DNA from: Cervus elaphus
Taxonomy: Eukaryota; Chordata; Mammalia; Artiodactyla; Cervidae
Direction of reading: 5' to 3'
Assembly (NCBI RefSeq): GCF_910594005.1
Contig: NC_057838.1
Span: forward strand, 34,526,001 to 34,590,000
Length of the DNA: 64,000 bases
Shown: positions 43,011 to 55,560 of the stretch, piece by piece
Layout: the number at the start of each line of letters is the position of its first letter
Position numbering within the stretch: position 1 is the stretch's first letter
The notes under the pieces: model-generated
The model's database searches: none
What the model was told of the DNA's origin: nothing
What the model saw: only the letters and a program-made list of their open reading frames with translations
Program-made: the position numbers and the translations under genes

Positions 43011-45451
43011 CACAGTCTTGGTCAGATGATCCCATTCCCTTGAACTCACTGGTGTTTTAAATTTATCAAATCCTCCTCTCTCTCCTTCACATACTATATA
43101 CAAAGAGCTGTGGACATTTTTTGTATACATTTTTTAATGTACTCTAGAAGCAGTGTTTTTTTGTTTTATAAAAATGATTTAATACATCATTAATATAGTA
43201 ATGTTTCATATCCAGGACATGTCTAGCCACAAGGTCCATCCTTTTGAAAGCTTAAGCCAATTTGTAATTAAATGCACTTCAGAAATATTGCTCTAATATA
43301 TCACACCATATCATAGCACTCAAAAAATGTTTCTCCTCACCCTCTCAGTATAAAAAAACAAACCCCCAAACCCCAAACAAAAACTGTTCTATCATACGTC
43401 TTCAGCTTTTTGTAAACTCTTTCAAATATTCATTGATTTTAAACAGAATGTATATATGTTACGTCATGTTAACCATATTAATAGGTCCAGATTTTCTAAC
43501 TTTGAAAGATGTTGAGAAAATTTAAGCTTGCATGTTATCTTTTGGGGGAGGTATTCCCTGTGCTTTGTAGAGTGTTCAAGAATTAGAATTTAGACTACAT
43601 TAAAAACTTTCTGAGGAATTAATATTTACAAAAATTGGAGTGTCAAAGTGTTAAGAAGAGACATTGGAGCTGGGAGCTGAAGGAAAAGTTGGGGAGACAG
43701 TATTTTTACACTTCTAATGTTAACCTAGGGAATCTTTCTTTGCACTTGGATAAAGCGGGAAAGCTTTCTCCTTATTTCACAATGCAACTGCATAAAAAGT
43801 GATCTTCCTTGCATATGGATATGACTCAATCTCAAAGAGTTTTCTCAGCCAAGGTTATCAGCTTCTCTTACTTTTTCTTCAGCAATAAAGGCTTTTGCTT
43901 TCTCTTTTCTCACCTCCCCAGGGTGAGCTTTTGCCATGTAATTTCTTCTGAAAGATCCAAATTCCCACTGACTCTTTTTACTTTAAAGTGTTTACTTAAC
44001 AGCAAATGATCAATGTTGAGCCAAACAGGAAAGAAATCATATGTAGAGTTACGTTTCTTTATATCTCTCAGCACATGTTCTCCTATTTTAAATGCTAACA
44101 TGGCAAACTATGTTGGATAAGCATTCTGCGGTGTCCATGTGTTCATTATTTTGCAACAGAAAGTGCAGATACTCCATCCTTGAAAATTGCTTTCTGAGAT
44201 TGGATACTGCACCATGTCTCCCAGCTCATATTTGTCCTTAATAAAGAGGTATTATAGGAAGAATTTGCTTGTTCTTGCTGGAGTAACTCTTTACTATAAA
44301 AATGGATTAAGATATATTGATATTTATTCTTTCAGGAAACACTGCTCTGGTGTGTGTGTGTGTGTGTGTGTGTGTAGTATGCAACTATTTACCAGCTAGA
44401 TTAAGTTTTTCAGATAACGGTCCTTAAAAAAAAAAAGAAAGAAAGAAAGTCAAGGGTTAAGGGTATGGCACCTCTAGGAAAGATCTGGATTTGAGTTTAC
44501 CAGCTTTGGGCAAGTACTGTGCTTGATTCCTCATCTACACAGTGGAGACAGGCAGAGTATCTATCTTAACATAGAATTAAGGGTTGAAGAGTTGATCTGT
44601 GTAAAGCACTCACCACAAAGCTCAGCTGATACATCCTTAGTTTGTGTTAACTACTACCATTTATTCAGTTGGTAAGTGAACGTACAGTGACGCCACCCAG
44701 GGTTTAGAAAGGGATGGCCAATGGCTTATGGGCTTTAATGATTTAATATACTGTCCTTGGAAAAATTTTCTCTGACTCCCCAAATTAGGGTAGGCAACCA
44801 CTTAAACTTTTAAGCATCTTTTACTAGATTTACCAGTTTTATTTGCATGATTAACCACTTTAGGGTCTGTTAGGTGATGGAAGGGATCCTATGCATTTTG
44901 TTTACTGCTGCGTGTCCTGTACGTATTCCATAACCTAGAACAAAGTGGGCACTGAAAACTGCTGGGTGAATGAATGATGGATTCAGGAAAGAGTTATAAG
45001 GTTCTCATGTACCTGGCAGAGCTCCTTTGTAAATGAATGAATGAATGAATGAATGGAGAGATGAATGGATGGATGAACTCTTCTAGTTTCATTTGACTTC
45101 TTTGGCTGCTCTTTGTCCGTGTCCTCTACTTGCTTTTTCTCATTCGGTCAGTGTCTAATTATGTGTGTGTTTATGTAATCTGCATATCCAATTCCATGTT
45201 AGGAGAACATATTGATTGGTTATATATGATTCTAGAATCTGCAGCCTAGAATGGGAAACATTATCTTTGAGGTTTTAAAATAGGTTGCATCTCTATATTG
45301 TGCCAGGTGCTATCAAAAGTCCCCTTTGATGACAGATTCTACAAGCCCGCAGATACTTGAGGATCTCTGTGCAGTTGGTTTCAGTACATCAAGTCTGCTA
45401 TAAAAATAGCACCTTATATGCACCTAGAGGAAAATTGGATGTAAGTGCCCC
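43011..45451. other. Non-coding stretch with MIR, L2 and microsatellites
   Basis: A (TG)n run at 44350-44375; an A-rich (GAAA)n run at 44427-44449; sense MIR about 44455-44640 ('tttgggcaagtactgtgc', 'gattcctcatctacacag'); an L2 end about 44880-44980; and (TGAA)n at 45032-45055. The remainder is unassigned, with no exon seen. Confidence 0.5.
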
Positions 45452-45462
45452 CTTCCAGGGGT

Positions 45463-45592
45463 GGTGGTAGTGGTTTAGTGGCTAAGTCGTGTCCAACTCC
45501 TGCAATCCCGAGGACTGTAGCCTGCCAGGCTCCTCTGTCCATGAGATTCTTCAGTCAAGAATACTGGAGTGGGTTGCTATTTCCTTCTCAAT
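45463..45592 (-). mobile_element. Truncated Bov-tA/Bov-A SINE
   Basis: Minus-strand Bov-A body ('gtcgtgtccaactcctgc', 'aagaatactggagtggg'), bracketed by cttccaggggt (45452-45462) and cttccaagggt (45593-45603), an 11-bp duplication with one change. Confidence 0.9.
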
Positions 45593-45603
45593 CTTCCAAG
45601 GGT

Positions 45604-47925
45604 AACCCTCACTAAGTTCCTGTTGACTTTTGTCACACAATAGCGCATTGTTGCTAGATCTGCTATTTTTTTTTTCAAGAGAAGCTAGAAATCTACATTT
45701 CTGTGAGAAATTCTTTCCCTTAAAATATTATCAATGAATTCTTTCATTTTTATTAAAAAATAGTTCTAATGGCTTAATTCAGCTCCTGAGGAATCTGTTT
45801 GGACAACTGTGTCTGTGCAAATCAAAATCACTTACTGTTAAATGAAAAAAAATTAAAAGTTCCCTAAATAGTGTGAGAAGAGAGACTCCAAAAGATGTCT
45901 ACCAAGAGTTGGTGGTTCAGCAGATATAAACACAGGCTTTATATTTCTACAGATCTAAGTTTCCAGTGTGACCTTGGACAAATTAACCTCTCTGAGATTG
46001 TTTCTACCGCTAATTTTTTTTCTGGGGGTTGATTTAACAGAGAGGAACATAAACTTCTATTTATACTTTGTAGAATGCTCAGTTTATTAAATGTACATAC
46101 CTAACATACAAAACTTGAAAGATAAGATTGATCATTTAGAATTTATTATACATGCAGTTATTTAAACTCTCATAGAAAATACAAATCACAATTAAAATTT
46201 TAATGTGACAAGCTTTAGAACACTATAAATACCTTAAAGGGTAGACAAAACAATTATAATGGTTACTAAACTCATTTCTGCAATTGAACTTTGTTCAGAA
46301 TTATCAGTTCTTCTGATTTGTTTATTATTTCTATTTATATATATTCTTAAACACCTTTGTAGGGTTACAATAATGTTTAAGCTAATTTATAGATTATAGT
46401 AGAGTTTATATTGACTTGTTCCCAAGATTGCAAGCTTTTTAGTGGTTCCCCCTCCAAAACCCCAAAACAAAACAAACCTAATGCAAGCTGATATCTGATC
46501 TATGAATGGGGTGATTGCTTGTCCCAAATTAATTTGAACGTGAGCCACTGATTGTTTGGCACAGTCTTTTTTAAAACTATACTTTGTTATATTAATGGCA
46601 TGATCTTAATTCTGTGTTTCCCCCACAGGTTTAGTATATTTGCAACTTGTGTCTTTTCCCTAGAATGACGCGGTCTTTAAGTTTTGGATGGCCAGCAAAT
46701 TGATAATCATCAATTATCCTGCCAATAATTACACATTTTCCTATCCTAACAACTTATCTAGCAACTTCCTAGCAACTTATCTATGTCTTATTAGTATCTT
46801 ATTAAATATCAGTAGGGCCATCTAACTCTCTGGGGACATTTGGCTAACTGATCATCTCAAAATTATCTGTTGAACCCTCTTTCTATTTTGATCATTGAGT
46901 ATGATCGTTGACTTAACCTCATTTTACTTGGTTACCTGTGGCCATAATAGGTACTTCTTATTTAGGGGTTTAGTTAAAAAAACTCTTTTACTGATCCAGT
47001 ATTCCTGTATCTACCCTTCTCTATTTAGACAGCAAGTACACATCTATACCTTATGAGCAGCTGTACAGGAGAATAAATGGAAGAAACAACACACCTACCT
47101 ATCATTTTGCTTTTAATTATTATAACCAATTTAAAAGTAAATATATATATATTTATAGCCATTCTTATTTTTGCTTTAGAACTACCTTGTAGTTCACTTT
47201 CTGTTAACTTTCCCCATTTGTTATTGGGGTAGAATCACGGTCTCTCATAGACTCAAATTTGTTCCATTTAGCCAAAATTATTTTTCTCTTTCTGATGCTC
47301 AATTTGCCTTAACTTGGTGGGTAAGAGTCTCTTTAAACTGGCCGTTTGTCCTGATGGTCTCAAGAGCACCATCATTCCTGTTCCAGGCTTCTTGATATTA
47401 TTACTGAGTTCCAAGGCAGGGGGCCAGTTACTCTCTGCAAAGACCAGGTTTCTTTTTAAGAGAAACTTACTAGAAGCTAACAGTTGGGCCCTAGAGATCC
47501 ACATAAAGAAATGATGGAATCAAAGGGCTTCTGACACTGTTAAAAGAGAAAAAACAAACAAAACAAAACTAAGTTCTTATCATTTTTTCCAATTTAGTTA
47601 TTATGTCACACATTCTTCCCTTAAATATAATTTTCTAAGTAATTTTCCCCACATCAATCAATCAATAAATAAAGCAACTTCTACCATAAAAATCAAACCT
47701 CAAAAATCTCCTCAATCATACTGCAATTGTATAATCTCTGTTACAATCCTTCTATACTCCTACATTCAACTAGTCTGTAGTCACTTTGGGAATTCTTCCT
47801 CCCATGAAATAATAATATTTGTATATTTTGGTCTCTTCCCCCTGTACCTGACTACCTGACACAGAGCTTCTAGATCCCTTGGAATTTCCTGGGTGAGAAG
47901 AGCATCTTTTATTTGAATGAGGTGA
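45604..47925. other. Repeat-poor, AT-rich non-coding stretch
   Basis: A MIR-like piece lies about 45930-46010 ('gtgtgaccttggacaaatt'). Otherwise I can name no repeat for almost 2 kb. It contains a perfect TAAT/ATTA-type dyad at 46698-46715. No exon or RNA gene supported. Confidence 0.4.
46698..46715. promoter_or_regulatory. Homeodomain-like inverted repeat
   Basis: AATTGAT (46698-46704), spacer AATC, ATCAATT (46709-46715): a perfect 7-bp inverted repeat with ATTA/TAAT cores, followed by two more TAAT/ATTA cores within 25 bases. A candidate binding site for homeodomain proteins; such short sites also arise by chance in AT-rich DNA. Confidence 0.2.
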
Positions 47926-47929
47926 CTCT

Positions 47930-48815
47930 TGGTGGTGCCCTAGATGAGAGCTGGTCACCAGAAAGAGTAAGCCATGATTAGAAGCTTGCCATTCTACGGA
48001 GGTGAAAGGGGTTAGAAATGGAGTTACTGATGCTGCTGCTGCTAAGTCGCTTCAGTCGTGTCTGACTGTGTGTGAACCCATAGACGGCAGCCCATCAGGC
48101 TCCCCCATCCCTGGGATTCTCCAGGCAAGAACACTGGATTGGGTTGCCATTTCCTTCTCCAATGCATGAAAGTGAAAAGTGAAAGTGAAGTTGCTCAGTC
48201 GTGTCCGACTCCTAGCGACCCCATGGACTGCAGCCTACCAGGTTCCTCCGTCCATGGGATTTTCCAGGCGATAGTACTGGAGTGGGGTGCCATTGCCTTC
48301 TCCAGCCCAGAAATGGAGTTAGTAACTGATTATACCTATGTAATGAAGTCTCCATAAAAACCCCCGAAGTATGCAGTTTGGAGAACTTTGATGTTGGTGA
48401 ACATGTTCGTGTACAGGGATGGTGGTGATGGTGTGCCCCAAATCCCCATACAAGCGCTTCACTCAGGATCCTTCCAGGCTTTGCTTTATGTACTTCTTCA
48501 TCTAGCTATTCGTTTGTATCCTTTAAAATATCCTTTGTACTAAGTCAGCAGTAGCAAATAAACTTTTCCTGAGTTCTGTGAACCAGTCTGGTGAATGACA
48601 GAACTCAAGGGTAGAGATTGTAGGAATCACTCATCTGTAGCCAAAGGGGACAGAAATATAAGTCATCTGGGGACCCAATACTTAGATTCCATCTGAAGAG
48701 GGAGATCTGCATCTGAAGTGGGGGGCAGTCTTGTGGGAATGAACCTGTAATCTGTGGGATCTGCCCTAAGTGCAGGCAGTTAGTGTCAGAATTAATTGGC
48801 ATGGAAAGCCCACAC
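47930..48815 (+). mobile_element. Old ERV LTR (ERVL-like), split by Bov-A2
   Basis: 'agctggtcaccagaaagag', 'cctatgtaatgaagtctcc', 'ataaaaacccccgaag', 'aataaacttttcctgagttc', 'gcatctgaagtggggggcag', 'tgtgggatctgccctaag' and 'tagtgtcagaattaattgg' follow the order of a widespread mammalian LTR. A Bov-A2 at 48027-48308 interrupts it. The exact subfamily is not certain. Confidence 0.65.
48027..48308 (+). mobile_element. Bov-A2 SINE (dimer) with target-site duplication
   Basis: (TGC)n start, two Bov-A monomers joined by GAAAGTGAAAAGTGAAAGTG, ending ATTGCCTTCTCC. Bracketed by the perfect 13-bp repeat agaaatggagtta at 48014-48026 and 48309-48321. Orientation is given as the conventional reading; the element has no coding strand. 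Confidence 0.95.
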
Positions 48816-48829
48816 ACCTCCTCAGGAGT

Positions 48830-48945
48830 AGGTTTATAACATGGAGCTTGCAGAGTTATTGTGAGGAGTAAAGAAGTTCCCGCACAGGGCGTAACACAGA
48901 GCTCACACATTTGGCAAGTGGAAGCTATTATGATTAAGCATGCCT
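48830..48945 (+). repeat. MIR 3' fragment
   Basis: 'gttattgtgaggagtaaag', 'cgcacagggcgtaacacag' and 'agctattatgattaag' match the MIR 3' half. Confidence 0.5.
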
Positions 48946-49659
48946 AACCCAGAGGCACGCTTAATGGTGAGGGAAGATGCCTCTTGCTTAGAAAGTAGAA
49001 TTCATGTGTAAGCTGTAGAAGCTCGATTTAAAATGTACAGATGATACACAGGAAAAAAAATAAAAAAACTTTTCAAATATGCCTTCTATCTCTTTTGTAT
49101 TGCCAATCCTCTATGTGACATTCTGTAGCTCTTTTAAATATTTTGTATTAACATTGAAATTACCCATCTGGGTGGTTTCTGAATCTGCCTGGGTATTAAT
49201 AGTTGGTTCTGACCTGTTTCTATTTATGAAGGAGCTGTTAAATCATAAAGGATTGGATAGTTTGTCCTGAAACCATTAGGAAAAAGCAGATCTAAAGATA
49301 AGGTGACTCAGAAGTATTTGGAGCAGCCACAGTTGAAATCACAGGCAATTCTTTCTGTAGTTGTTTTTTAAATTCAAAAATTACCCTGGATGGCACTAGC
49401 AAAGATGAATCCCCATGCCCACTTCTTTTGTGGTACTGAAGAAGCTGATTTTGAAAGAGACCTCTCTCATTTTATTCATTAATCAGAAATAAATCAATTT
49501 TTCCATATGTATCCATAAAATACCTACTACGTGACCAAAACCATCTGGAGCACACAGAGGCATAGTTACCAAGAGTCCTAGGTTTAAAACCTCTTCACTG
49601 TTACTAGAAAGAGCATTTGACTTAGAGTCAAAAGTCCTCATTTTAAACTCAGCTATGCA
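48946..49659. other. Unassigned non-coding stretch
   Basis: Nothing nameable apart from MIR-like sequence from about 49580 ('gagcatttgacttagagtc') that leads into the Bov-A fragment at 49660. Confidence 0.4.
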
Positions 49660-49726
49660 GAGAGGAGCCTGGTGGGCCACAGTCCATGGGGTCTCAAAGA
49701 GTCAGACATGACTGAGTGACTAACAC
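49660..49726 (+). mobile_element. Short Bov-A fragment inside a MIR
   Basis: 67 bases of the SINE body end, from GAGGAGCCTGGTGGGCC to GACTGAGTGAC. MIR-like sequence lies on both sides (before it 'gacttagagtcaaaag', after it 'ttactcaccgtgcaacctcag'). No clear target-site duplication. Confidence 0.8.
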
Positions 49727-49739
49727 ATTATCTTACTCA

Positions 49740-51544
49740 CCGTGCAACCTCAGATGAATTGGCTTCCTTTTTTGGGCTCTGGATCCACCTCTACACACTG
49801 TTGAAGAAAACTAACCTACCTGGATTATAGTGAGGCTTACGTTTAATGAGGTAAGGTTTGTCAAAATGCTTTATACACTATAAACGTATAGGCAAATGTG
49901 TTACTAATGAAAAGTAGGCTCTGAGGCACATTGCTCTTATGACTTCGACATACATACCTATTAAATTTGCTATCTGCAAAGTGATAAATTATCACTGTCA
50001 AAAATTTATCATATTCACAAGGTACCTTACCAGTTCTGAGGAGAAAGAGATCATCCTTTAGAAGCTGGGGTGATCAGGTAGAGCTATATAGAGGAGATGG
50101 CATAAATTAGGCTTTGAAGAATTGCTAAGAATCTGGGAAGAAAACCAAGAAATCCTCAAACATTTCAGGACACAGTGAATAGACCCATCTGGCTGTAACT
50201 AAAGGCTCCTGAGAAGGGTAGAGAGGTGCAACTTTGGAAAGGTAAGAGCTAAATTTTGGAGAGTCTTGAATGCCTGGTTAAGGATTTTAGACTATCTGGT
50301 CAGCATGAGATTAGGGATGGTTTAATGGTCCACACATCAACCTTAAACCATAAACCTCTTAAAAGAGATTTTGTCTGCTCTACCATTCTCTTGTAGGATA
50401 ACTGCTTTATGTGATGATGAAGTAAGATTTGCCTTGATGCTGTTTTCAATAACTTTCAAATAGTTCTTTCTGTGGACCTTAAAGATAATTCTGGGAAGGA
50501 GTTTTCTTTTCCTTGTTACAAAGGCAAAATTTCTGGATGAAATTTGAGCCCCGTGTGCCGGTTCTGTAAGCCCATCTCTTTATTCCTCTTTTCTTTTTTC
50601 AGACACATACGTTCATCTCTTTCCCACACCTGTCTGTTGACGTCCCCACGCTGCTCAGCACGCCGTCCTGTGTCTGGTAGTGTTCCGTCGCTCCGTGAAT
50701 GTAGATAGAGACCTCTCTGTCTTAACTGGTTGTATCCCCAGCCCCTGCTGCTGTTTCAGGCACGTAAGATGCTCTCAGGAGAAATTTGTTGAACAGATGA
50801 GGAAGGAGGCAAGGACAGAAATGAAGAAATGAAGGAAAGCAATAGATAATGACAGGTAGCGTCATTTGAACAAGCAAATTGTACCCTCTTGCCTTGGACC
50901 ACTTATAAGTTCAGTTCTTCATGATTGGGGTGCTAAAGAGCGAAATCAATAAGAAAGATTTATCTCACCAAATAACAGAATGTTTTGAGAAACACCTTGT
51001 AATAAAAGGTCAGTAGGGAATTTCTAATGGACTATATATTCCCAGCCATTTATCCTGGGTATTGACTTGGTATGATGTAATTTAAAAGGGCTTAGGGAGC
51101 TTAAAGCAGATTTAAAGGAACTCTGAGTACTGACATGAAAAATAGGAGTGCAGGTAACAGTTGCTGTGTCCGTCAGTTGCAGCTACATATTGACAAAATA
51201 AAGTCACAAGGCAATTCTGTTCTCTATTGCCTTCCAACTTTTGTCTTCCACCAAAGAGGAAAGCTTTATGTCTAAAATGTGGTGATATTTTTAGGAGAAA
51301 ATGAGCACACAAGTACAAGTAATAAATAACACTGATCTATTATTTAGAGATATTAATAAGTTCTCCTGTGTATATATGGCTTTAAACAGGAAAAGATGTT
51401 GGGGGGGGTGCAGAAAATAGCAATCAAAGTTTAAATTGCAGTGACCTTTGCAATGCCACTCTCCTGTGGGACTGACTTTATTTGGGGGCAGGGGTTTCAT
51501 TTAGCCAGAAAAAGTGAGATGTCACCACTTTTTGCTTTACCATT
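49740..51544. other. Non-coding stretch with an L2 end
   Basis: An L2-like end lies about 50690-50815 ('gtatccccagcccctgctgc', 'gaaatttgttgaacagatgagg'). A G-run is at 51401-51409. A small CpG-bearing patch near 50635-50700 stands out from the background, but has no exon signals that I trust. Confidence 0.4.
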
Positions 51545-51790
51545 AATATCTTCTAGAATGGCAGCGTCGTTTGCAGTAGCCAAAATAATGTGTGGCTATT
51601 TAAATTTAATTTAAATGAATTAAAGCTACATAAAATTTCAAAGTTTATATTAAATTTTAAATTTATTCAGTGCCTCAATCACATTACCCCATTTTAAGAG
51701 CTTAAGAGATACATGTGGCTAGCAACAACGATGCTGCACAGAGAAAATACAGAACTTCCCATTGTCTCAGAACATCCTGCTGCATGGTGC
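51545..51790. mobile_element. Probable DNA transposon fragment
   Basis: 'aataatgtgtggctatttaaa' and 'gatacatgtggctagcaac' in an AT-rich context resemble the mammalian hAT family with 'acatgtggctattgagcac'. Diverged; family name uncertain. Confidence 0.35.
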
Positions 51791-52085
51791 CACTTTGGAA
51801 CCAGCTTCATCTGTTTTTTTGACAACAACAAAGCTTTAGATATAACCATCAACAGCCAGTGTCATCTGACTTGGAACTCACAGTGTCTCTAGGTTTTTCT
51901 ATTCACATTTTTTAAAGCTGCTTTCATTTTTATCATATGTAGAAGTAGTAGGGATTGTACTGAGCCTTTTGGGAAAGCTTGGGATGGTTTGGTAGGGAGC
52001 AGCAAAGAACAAGCTTCTATTAATCATGCTTAAGAATTTGTTCCTTGACACGTGAGAGGTTGAAAAATAAGGTTAACTAATTAAG

Positions 52086-52762
52086 AGGAGTGTAAAAAAG
52101 CTGGCTTCAAACTCAGCATTCAACAACCAAAGTTCATGGCATCTAGTCCCATCACTTTATGGCAAATAGATGGGGAAACAATGGAAACAGTGACAGACTT
52201 TATTTTCTTGGGCTCCAAAATCACTGCAGATGGTGACTGCAGCCATGAAATTAAAAGACACTTGCTTCTTAGAAGAAAAGCTATGACAAACCTAGACAGC
52301 ACACTAAAAAGCAAAGACATTACTTTGCCAACAAAGGTCCATGGAGTCAAACTTATGGTTTTTCCAGTAGTCATGTATGGACGTGATAGGTGGACCATGA
52401 AGACGGCTGAATGCTGAAGAATTGATTCTTTTGAGCTGTGGTTTTAGAGAAGACTCTGGAGAGGCCCTTGGACTGCAAGGAGATCAAACCAGTCAATCCT
52501 AAAGGAAATCAATCCTGAATATTCATTAGAAGGAGTGGTGCTGAAGCTGAAGCTCCAACAATTTAGCCACCAGATGCAAAGACCTGACTCGTTGGAAAAG
52601 ACCCTGATGTTGAGAAAGGGACAAAAGATGGTTGGATGGCATCACTGGCTCAGTGGACATGAGTTTGAGCAAGCTCCAGGAGATAGTGAAGGACAGGGAA
52701 GCCTGGTATGCTGCAGTCCATGGGATGGCAGAGTCGGACACAACTGAGCAACGGAACAACAA
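52086..52762 (+). mobile_element. BovB LINE 3' fragment
   Basis: 5'-truncated BovB from the RT end to the 3' terminus, with an internal deletion around 52615-52625 (the GGGAGGAGAAGGGG stretch is mostly lost). The frame 52136-52417 is open but ends before the tail. Confidence 0.93.
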
Positions 52763-53844
52763 AAAATTACACATGTATTCAAAACTCCCAGTATAACATT
52801 TTCCAAAATGCACTTTAAGAGTCCTCCAAGAGAGAGCCCGAGACAAAGCATGGCTCCCTGTCAGTTACCAATGGGAAATGCTTCAGGCCCTTTTCCATAC
52901 AGCAGTCAAAGTGAGCTTGTAAAATTCTAAGGATATTTTCCTTCTTCTTAAAACAAAAATAAGCTTCAGATGCTTCTTTTTGCCTTTTAATATCCAAAGT
53001 CCCTACTGGGAAGTCCAAGGTCATGCATGTGGAGCCCACTTACCATTGTAGCTTTGTCTGCTGTCCTTCTTCCCTTCTCTCTTGATCCAGCCACAGTGGT
53101 TTTCATAGTCTGCTCGATGGCCATATTCTTTGCAGGGCAATGTTTTTGCACATGCTGTTCCTCTTACCTGAAATGCTTTTCTCCTCCCTTTCCGTCTGAC
53201 AAGCTTCTTCTAATAACCTAGTCCTTAACATGTCTTCTTTGGAGGGGGCTCATGTGACACCTCCTGAGTCCCCAGAGCTTCCCTGTCTCACAGGGCTCTG
53301 TCTTTCCCCTTGGCCATCCGCTTTACAATTCAGATTTATATATTGGCTTATTAATCTGTTTATTTTCTGTTGCCTGCATTAAACTGTAAGCTATACAAGT
53401 GTAGATACCATGGCTGTTTTATTTATCAATGGTTAGTACCCACTGTGCTGAAGCCAATTTGAATTGGCTGGAAAGGGCTGATGGTGTGCATTTCAACCTT
53501 ACTCCAAGTTCGGTGATGTCACTTTGATAGCTTGAAATCAACCATGTGGGAATCTATACATTATAGAGATTGGCAAACACTTCAAGTTGGAGGGTCTGAT
53601 TTCTTATTCCTTAGAGAGCTGGCTTTTAAAAATTTACCAGAATACCTCTGTTAGCTTGTTGTATGGCATATGCTAGTATTGTTAAACAAATGACGTATTG
53701 TCTCCTGGACATACCTACCAATAGGTTAACGCTTTGAGAAGTTCTGCAAATTGAATTCATACATAACCTGATATTCTGAAGCATATATGGTCAAGGGACA
53801 CCTTTTCAACTAAGTTTTTTGAATATAACTCAGAAGTGGCATAT
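52763..53844. other. Unassigned non-coding stretch
   Basis: L2-like composition in places (53060-53420: 'acctgaaatgcttttctcc', 'ctcctgagtccccagag', 'taaactgtaagctatacaag'), otherwise nothing nameable. Confidence 0.4.
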
Positions 53845-53848
53845 CTTT

Positions 53849-54085
53849 CTCTTTCTCTTTTGCCTTTCACTTCTCTTCTTTTCTCAGCTATTTGTAAGGC
53901 CTCCTCAAAAAACCACTTTGCCTTCTTGCATTTCTTTTTCTTGGGAGATGGTTAGATAACATCACTGACTCAACAGACATGAGTTTGAGCAAACTCCAGG
54001 GGACAGTGAAGGACACGGAAGCCTGGCATGCTGCAATCCATGGGGTCGCAAAGAGTCGGACACAGCTTAGTGAATGAACAACAAC
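53849..54085. mobile_element. Second BovB copy with inverted 5' segment
   Basis: 53849-53951 is antisense BovB coding sequence, matching about 26930-27037 of the long minus-strand copy. From about 53945 the sequence is the sense 3' end (GACTCAACAGACATGAG to GAGTCGGACACAGC). The join falls on GAGATGGT (53945-53952), which is present in both parts, i.e. 8 bases of microhomology. Possible weak flanking repeat gaagt at 53833-53837 and 54087-54091. Confidence 0.82.
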
Positions 54086-54419
54086 CGAAGTAGTGTGAAA
54101 CACATTTTGAAAAATGCTGTCCTAAAACATTAGGGAACATGCCCTAGCTCGGCTTCCCCACTGTATAAAAACTCCTAACACACAAGATTCCACAGCATCC
54201 TTTCTAAGAAACCGAGTCTCATAATCACTGCATGTTACTGTTGTGCCTACTACGTAGAGCTCAGTGCTAGCAAAAGGAGTAATCTTATTCAGTAGGGAAC
54301 TCTTAGAGGTGGCTACTTATACAACCTATAAACATGGATTAGCTATTTCTACTGTGTGTAGAAATTGTACAGAAGTAAGTAGCATTCAAGAAAAGTAACA
54401 ACAAACAAATAGCAACTGG

Positions 54420-54740
54420 TAAAAAATCAGCTGGTAAAGAATCCACCTGCAATGTGGGAGACACAGTTTCAATTCCTAGGTTGGGAAGATCTCCTGGAGA
54501 ACGGATAGGCTACCCACTCCAGTATTCTTGGGCTTCCCTGGTGGCTCAGATGGTAAAGAATCTGCCTGCAATGGAGGAGACCTGAGTTGGATCCCTGAGT
54601 TGGGAAGATCTTCTGGAGAAGGGCATCGCAACCCACTTTAGTGTTCTTGCCTGGAGAGTTCCATGGACAGAGGAGCCTGGTGGGCTGCAGCCCATGTGGT
54701 CACAAAGAGTTGGACATGACTGGGCAACTAAGCATAGCAC
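54420..54740 (+). mobile_element. Bov-tA inserted in or next to a Bov-tA
   Basis: A first copy (54420-54530) has head and half the body and stops at GTATTCTTG. A complete second copy (54531-54740) starts at once with GGCTTCCCTGGTGGCTCAG. Both plus strand. Confidence 0.9.
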
Positions 54741-54929
54741 AGCATAGAGTGCAGCCAAATCATCAACCCGTTCTACAGAGACTTTACGGGGCCTGGTCCT
54801 GCGTATGTCTGTGGCATGATTCTCCTGTGACCATCACTCTGTATTCCAGATCACTCCTGCCTCGGTTTGATCCCTGAATAATGATATGCTTCCTTCTCCT
54901 CCAGGACTTCCCTGTTTAAAATACTTTCC

Positions 54930-55560
54930 ACCCCTACACCTTTGCCTAGTTAACCTCTACTTGTCCTTTTGGCCTCAGCTTGACCATCATTTCTCTAGGA
55001 AAGCCTTTCATTACCACTTCCCTGATTATAGCCATACTAGGTTACTTTGTTTTAATCACTAATACAATTTCATTTTAAAAATTTCAGAACAGTTACATCA
55101 GTTTGTAACTACACATGTATTAGTATGATCAGTTATAATCTGCTATTCGCACTACACCATATGCTTCCTAAGAATAGAGACTTATGTGTGTCATGTAGCC
55201 CCAGAACCTGACACCATAATTGACACTTGCTGCTGCTGCTGCTGCTAAGTCGCTTCAGTCGTGTCCGACTCTGTGCGACCCCATAGACGGCAGCCCACCA
55301 GGCTCCCCCATCCCTGGGATTCTCAAGGCAAGAACACTGGAGTGGGTTGCCATTTCCTTCTCCAATGTATGAAAATGAAAAATGAAAGTAAAGTTGCTCA
55401 GTCGTCTCTGACTCATAGCGACCCCATGGACTGCAGCCCACCAGGCTCCTCCGTCCATGGGATTTTCCAGGCAAGAGTACTGGAGTGGGTGCCATTGCCT
55501 TCTCCGAATTGACACTTAGTACTGGCTAAATGAATGAATGAGTGGATGAATGAATTAAAG
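54930..55560 (+). repeat. L2 LINE 3' end, split by Bov-A2
   Basis: 'ccttttggcctcagcttg', 'gaaagcctttcattacc', 'tagccccagaacctgacac' and, after the SINE, 'tagtactggctaaatgaatgaatg' form the L2 3' end. The SINE at 55229-55506 interrupts it. Confidence 0.7.
55229..55506 (+). mobile_element. Bov-A2 SINE with target-site duplication
   Basis: (TGC)n start and two Bov-A monomers. Bracketed by the perfect 11-bp repeat aattgacactt at 55218-55228 and 55507-55517. Confidence 0.96.
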
